Assembly (NCBI GenBank): GCA_937922775.1 | Contig: CALAKE010000445.1 | Span: 1 to 9,261 of the forward strand | Reading direction: 5' to 3' | Source of the DNA: an uncultured bacterium | GTDB taxonomy: Bacteria > Acidobacteriota > UBA890 | DNA length: 9,261 nucleotides | Part shown: positions 6,112-9,261 of the stretch, piece after piece | Layout: each line of letters begins with the position of its first letter | Numbering within the stretch: the first letter of the stretch is position 1 | Made by a program: the position numbers and the translations under genes | The notes under the pieces: generated by a model | What the model was told of the DNA's origin: nothing | The model's input: the letters and a program-made list of their open reading frames with translations, nothing else | The model's database searches: none

Positions 6112-7746
6112 ATGCCAACAGGGCTCTCACTCGGAGCCATGTTGGCGGGATGCGAGGCTAGTTACTCGGGGCCCAGCGATGAGCCGATCACCGGAGTGGC
6201 CTACGATTCCCGTCAGGTGGTTCCTGGAGACGCGTTTGTCGCCATTCCCGGCTTCGTGCACGACGGCGTCGTCTTCGCCGCGCAGGCGGTCGCGGCGGGA
6301 GCAGTGGCAGTGGTCGCAGAGGTCGGGCCCGAGGCGCTGTCCTCGTCTCCCCTGCCCCGCACCTGGGCGCATGTTTCTGATGCCCGACTCGCCCTGGCAC
6401 TCATGGCGAACCGGTTCTTCGACAGCCCGAGCAAGAAGCTCGATGTCGTCGGCATCACCGGTACCAACGGCAAGACCACGGTCACGGCCCTCCTCGAATC
6501 GCTCCTGTCGTGGCATGGCCCGGTGGGCCGTTGGAGCACAACGGTTGTCAGCATCGGCGGCCACCAGAGCGCGGCACAACGAACGACGCCTGAAGCCGTC
6601 GACTTGCAGCGGGCCCTCTCGGACATGGTGGAGGCGGGTTGCTGCGCCGCGGCCATCGAGGTTTCGTCGCACGCTCTCGCGCTGAAACGGGTGGAGGGCA
6701 TCGACTTCGCTGCCGCGGTGTTCACAAACCTGAGCCCTGACCACCTCGACTTTCACCATGATCTCGATGACTACTTGGACGCGAAAGCCATCCTGTTCGA
6801 GAAGCTGGACGCGACTTCAGTGGCCGTGCTGAACGCCGATGAGCCCTCCGCGGGATCCTTGGCGGAGCGAGCCGGAGGCCGTGTGGTCTCCTATGGCTGG
6901 GACCCGGAAAAGCGAAATCTGGCCCCCGTTCTGTCATCACGTGACGTGGGACATCTATCCGTGGGGGTTGACGGTGTCCGCACGCCCCCGGCTTTCGCGA
7001 GCGCCCCACCTTTGGCGCCGAGCTATGTGATTCGCGGATGGGATCGGACCTCGCGTGGCAGTCGGTTACGTCTCGATACGCCTGCCGGCATGATCGAATC
7101 TGAATCGCCTTTGTTCGGGCCCACGAACGCGGAAAACCTGGCCGCCGGGATCGCCACGGCGATCGAGCTCGGCTGCCCTGCCAGCCAGGTCGCCGCACTG
7201 GTTGGCAGCTTCCCCGGACCGCGTGGTCGGCTACAGAGAATCGAGGCCGGCCAACCCTTCGTGGTCCTGGTGGACTACGCGCATACGCCCGCCGCCCTCG
7301 AGGCAGCGCTGGCCGCCGCTCGCAGCCTTGTGACTGGTGGTCGAGTGATCGTGATCTTCGGCTGTGGCGGGGATCGCGACCGGGCGAAGCGCCCCATGAT
7401 GGGCGATGTCGCATCCAGCAGGGCAGACTATGTGTTGATCACGACCGACAATCCTCGCAGTGAGGACCCCGGGGCCATCATCAGGGACATCGAAGCCGGT
7501 GTGCCGGCCGGGGCAGCGGCCACGGTGGACAGTGAGATCGACCGACTCAGGGCGATCGAGCGGGCACTCGACATGGCCGAGCCGGGCGACTGTGTATTGC
7601 TCGCCGGCAAGGGGCATGAAACGGAACAGGTATTCGCCGACAAGGTCATTGAACACGATGACCGCCAGATCGCGGATGATTGGCTGAGGAAGCGATTCGG
7701 TGATGATCAGGACAATCATCGAGACCACTGGGGAGGCCGGCGATGA
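6112..7746 (+). CDS. murE: UDP-N-acetylmuramoyl-L-alanyl-D-glutamate--2,6-diaminopimelate ligase MurE
   Basis: A cytoplasmic ATP-dependent Mur ligase adding the third stem-peptide residue. The N-terminal uridine-binding domain has the YDSRQVVPGDAFVA block. The central ATPase domain has GTNGKTT (117-123) and the lysine expected to be carbamylated (K225). DNPR at residues 446-449 of the C-terminal domain is the hallmark of meso-diaminopimelate selectivity rather than lysine. At 544 residues it is longer than E. coli MurE (495), mainly from extra sequence at about 260-305. The loop at 138-146 (VGRWSTTVV) differs from the usual GTIG-like segment before the TTPE motif. ATG 6112 has AGAAAGG (6099-6105) upstream, 15 nt after ftsI. 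The stop overlaps murF by 4 nt. All key motifs are intact. Confidence 0.95.
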   Translation: MPTGLSLGAMLAGCEASYSGPSDEPITGVAYDSRQVVPGDAFVAIPGFVHDGVVFAAQAVAAGAVAVVAEVGPEALSSSPLPRTWAHVSDARLALALMANRFFDSPSKKLDVVGITGTNGKTTVTALLESLLSWHGPVGRWSTTVVSIGGHQSAAQRTTPEAVDLQRALSDMVEAGCCAAAIEVSSHALALKRVEGIDFAAAVFTNLSPDHLDFHHDLDDYLDAKAILFEKLDATSVAVLNADEPSAGSLAERAGGRVVSYGWDPEKRNLAPVLSSRDVGHLSVGVDGVRTPPAFASAPPLAPSYVIRGWDRTSRGSRLRLDTPAGMIESESPLFGPTNAENLAAGIATAIELGCPASQVAALVGSFPGPRGRLQRIEAGQPFVVLVDYAHTPAALEAALAAARSLVTGGRVIVIFGCGGDRDRAKRPMMGDVASSRADYVLITTDNPRSEDPGAIIRDIEAGVPAGAAATVDSEIDRLRAIERALDMAEPGDCVLLAGKGHETEQVFADKVIEHDDRQIADDWLRKRFGDDQDNHRDHWGGRR

Positions 7747-9170
7747 TCCGCATGACCGCCTCTGAGCTAAGCCGGGCATGCGCCGGCCGCCTGCTGCAAG
7801 AGGGTCCCGCGGCAAGTATCGAGACGGTCGTCATCGACTCCCGGGAGGTTGTCCCCGGAGCATGCTTCTTCGCCATTGTCGGTGCTCGTACGAACGGCCA
7901 CGCGTACCTCGAGGCGGCGATTTCCGCCGGTGCCTCGGCGCTGGTCGTCCATCAGGATCCCGGCCAGCGGGCCCGCGATGCCGAGGTCGCGATCATCGAG
8001 GTGAACGACACCACGGCTGCTCTGCAATCGCTGGCGGTGGACGTGCGCACCCAGGTAGATCCTCGCGTCGTTGCCGTCACCGGAAGCATCGGAAAGACCA
8101 GCACGAAACATTTCACCTCCGATCTCCTGCGGGAACGCTGGGATGTGCATTCGACTCCCGGGAACCTGAACAACCACTGGGGCTTGCCGCTCTCGCTGCT
8201 GGGCCTCGAGGAACATCACGAGATCATGGTCGCCGAGATGGGCATGAGTGGGCCCGGAGAGATTCGCGACCTCGCGCGCATCGCGAGCCCAGAAATCGGC
8301 GTCATTACCAACGTGGCTCCGGTTCACATGGAGTTTTTCGCCAGCGTCGACGACGTCGCAGCCGCCAAAGCCGAACTGGCAGAGGAGCTGCCATCGACGG
8401 GGACCCTGATCGTCAACAGAGATGACCCTCGCACCGCCTCAATGGCCACCCGGTTCGCTGCGCGGATAGACTGTGTACTGACCTTCGGCCAGGACATCAT
8501 GTCCGACATACGGGCTGAGGGCGCCGTAGAGAGCGGAGACGGGTGGCGATTCCAGCTCGGCGTCCGCGGCCTCGATCCGACGGAAGTCTTCCTACCTCTC
8601 ACGGGGAGTCACACTCTGATGAATTTCCTTGCGGCAGCGGCGATCGCCCATGCCCTAGGCTCCCCCCCAGAGACGATCGCGGCACTGGCCCCGCACCTGA
8701 CATTCCCCGCCGGAAGAGGAGGAACGTACGACCTCGGCGAAGGAGTTCGGATCATCGACGACAGCTACAACGCTAGCCCGGTAGCCATGAAGCAGAGCCT
8801 CGACCGACTGTCGAGCATGCCTACGACAAGCCGTAGGATCTTCGCGGCCGGAGACATGCTGGAGCTCGGCTCCTGGTCGGAGCGCGCCCACCACGACGTT
8901 GGAGTGCACGCGGCTCGCCTCGGAATCGACCTCCTTCTCGCGGTTGGTGAATATGCCGATTCGATCGCGGCAGGCGCCGCGGCCGGCGGGATGGCAGCCC
9001 ATAGGATCTTCTGTTTTGCCAACGCTGACGATGCCGGCCTAGCGTTGGCTGAGGAAATCGACGCTGGTGACCTCGTGCTCGTGAAGGGGTCGCGGGCCAT
9101 TCATATGGAGCGAATCATTCAGGCGCTGAGGCAACGGCAGGCCACGTCGCGCCCCCGAGCGGAGAACTGA
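7743..9170 (+). CDS. murF: UDP-N-acetylmuramoyl-tripeptide--D-alanyl-D-alanine ligase MurF
   Basis: A 475-residue Mur ligase that attaches D-Ala-D-Ala to the UDP-MurNAc tripeptide, the last cytoplasmic step before MraY. Domain 1 has IDSREVVPGACFFA. The P-loop is GSIGKTS (114-120), with Ser where the family often has Thr. Next come GNLNNHWGLPLSLL, EMGMSGPGEI (E165) and ITNVAPVHMEFF. The C-terminal part carries the MurF-specific DDSYNASP (339-346), AAGDMLELG and KGSRAIHMERI (from K448). ATG 7743 overlaps the murE TGA in an ATGA arrangement, typical of coupled translation; ATG 7752 is an alternative that would remove three residues. mraY starts one base after the stop. murE and murF share the Mur-ligase fold but are distinct families, not a recent duplication. 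Confidence 0.95.
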   Translation: MIRMTASELSRACAGRLLQEGPAASIETVVIDSREVVPGACFFAIVGARTNGHAYLEAAISAGASALVVHQDPGQRARDAEVAIIEVNDTTAALQSLAVDVRTQVDPRVVAVTGSIGKTSTKHFTSDLLRERWDVHSTPGNLNNHWGLPLSLLGLEEHHEIMVAEMGMSGPGEIRDLARIASPEIGVITNVAPVHMEFFASVDDVAAAKAELAEELPSTGTLIVNRDDPRTASMATRFAARIDCVLTFGQDIMSDIRAEGAVESGDGWRFQLGVRGLDPTEVFLPLTGSHTLMNFLAAAAIAHALGSPPETIAALAPHLTFPAGRGGTYDLGEGVRIIDDSYNASPVAMKQSLDRLSSMPTTSRRIFAAGDMLELGSWSERAHHDVGVHAARLGIDLLLAVGEYADSIAAGAAAGGMAAHRIFCFANADDAGLALAEEIDAGDLVLVKGSRAIHMERIIQALRQRQATSRPRAEN

Positions 9171-9171
9171 G

Positions 9172-9261
9172 ATGCTATTCGAGCTGCTGGAGCCGCTCTC
9201 TGAGATGTGGTTCCCCTTCAATGTCTTCCGCTACATCACCTTCCGCACCGCCTGCGCCGCC
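9172..9261 (+). CDS. mraY: Start of MraY, phospho-MurNAc-pentapeptide transferase (partial, 3' end outside window)
   Basis: The first 30 codons of an ORF that runs off the window. The peptide contains FNVFRYITFRTACAA, which matches the conserved N-terminal FNVF-Y-TFR segment of MraY leading into its first transmembrane helix. MraY is the multi-pass membrane enzyme that transfers phospho-MurNAc-pentapeptide from UDP to undecaprenyl phosphate, making lipid I. GGAG at 9161-9164 lies 7 nt before the ATG, and the start is one base after the murF stop. The order murE-murF-mraY is the standard dcw order and supports the call despite the short length. Confidence 0.92.
   Translation, partial: MLFELLEPLSEMWFPFNVFRYITFRTACAA

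Noticed and set aside
1..9261. CRISPR array, insertion sequence, tRNA/rRNA gene, prophage or defence system
   Set aside because: Nearly all of the window is filled by recognised sugar-nucleotide, division and peptidoglycan genes. I saw no array-like repeats, terminal inverted repeats, transposase or RNA-gene signatures in the few non-coding stretches.

Overview
This is the 5' half of a bacterial division and cell wall (dcw) cluster, preceded by the end of a nucleotide-sugar gene group. All genes lie on the + strand. The DNA is GC-rich, with tight spacing and mixed ATG/GTG starts. MurE carries the DNPR motif, which predicts meso-diaminopimelate peptidoglycan. FtsI has no PASTA repeats at its C-terminus, unlike many Gram-positive division PBPs, and dTDP/GDP-deoxysugar genes suggest surface polysaccharide. 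Together these suggest a GC-rich, probably Gram-negative-type bacterium. Acidobacteriota or a similar deep lineage is an impression only and cannot be proven from this window.

Region 1 (1-2098) is the sugar genes. It holds the last 44 codons of a gene resembling dTDP-glucose 4,6-dehydratase, then two tandem, clearly paralogous extended SDR enzymes of the GDP-mannose 4,6-dehydratase / GDP-6-deoxy-4-keto-mannose reductase type. Spacings of 16 nt each and Shine-Dalgarno sites argue for one transcript. A stem-loop with a T-tract at 2126-2162 probably ends it.

Region 2 (2163-2300) is the control region of the dcw cluster: a sigma70-like promoter with a perfect TTGACA -35 box, followed at once by three TGG-headed repeats exactly 10 bp apart, the recognisable pattern of an MraZ operator. 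mraZ starts about 45 bp further on.

Region 3 (2301-9261) is mraZ, rsmH, a 176-bp gap, ftsL, ftsI, murE, murF and the first 30 codons of mraY. MraZ is the cluster's regulator and RsmH methylates 16S rRNA. FtsL and FtsI belong to the septal machinery. MurE and MurF add the third amino acid and the D-Ala-D-Ala to the UDP-MurNAc peptide, and MraY transfers the product to the lipid carrier. Several junctions overlap or nearly touch (rsmH one base after mraZ, ftsL/ftsI 20 nt, murE/murF 4 nt), implying translational coupling.

I found no sign of a previously undescribed system, mobile element, CRISPR array or RNA gene. The points most worth a second look are the MraZ operator layout, the unusual rsmH-ftsL gap with a perfect inverted repeat and a possible 16-codon ORF, and the atypical segments of MurE.
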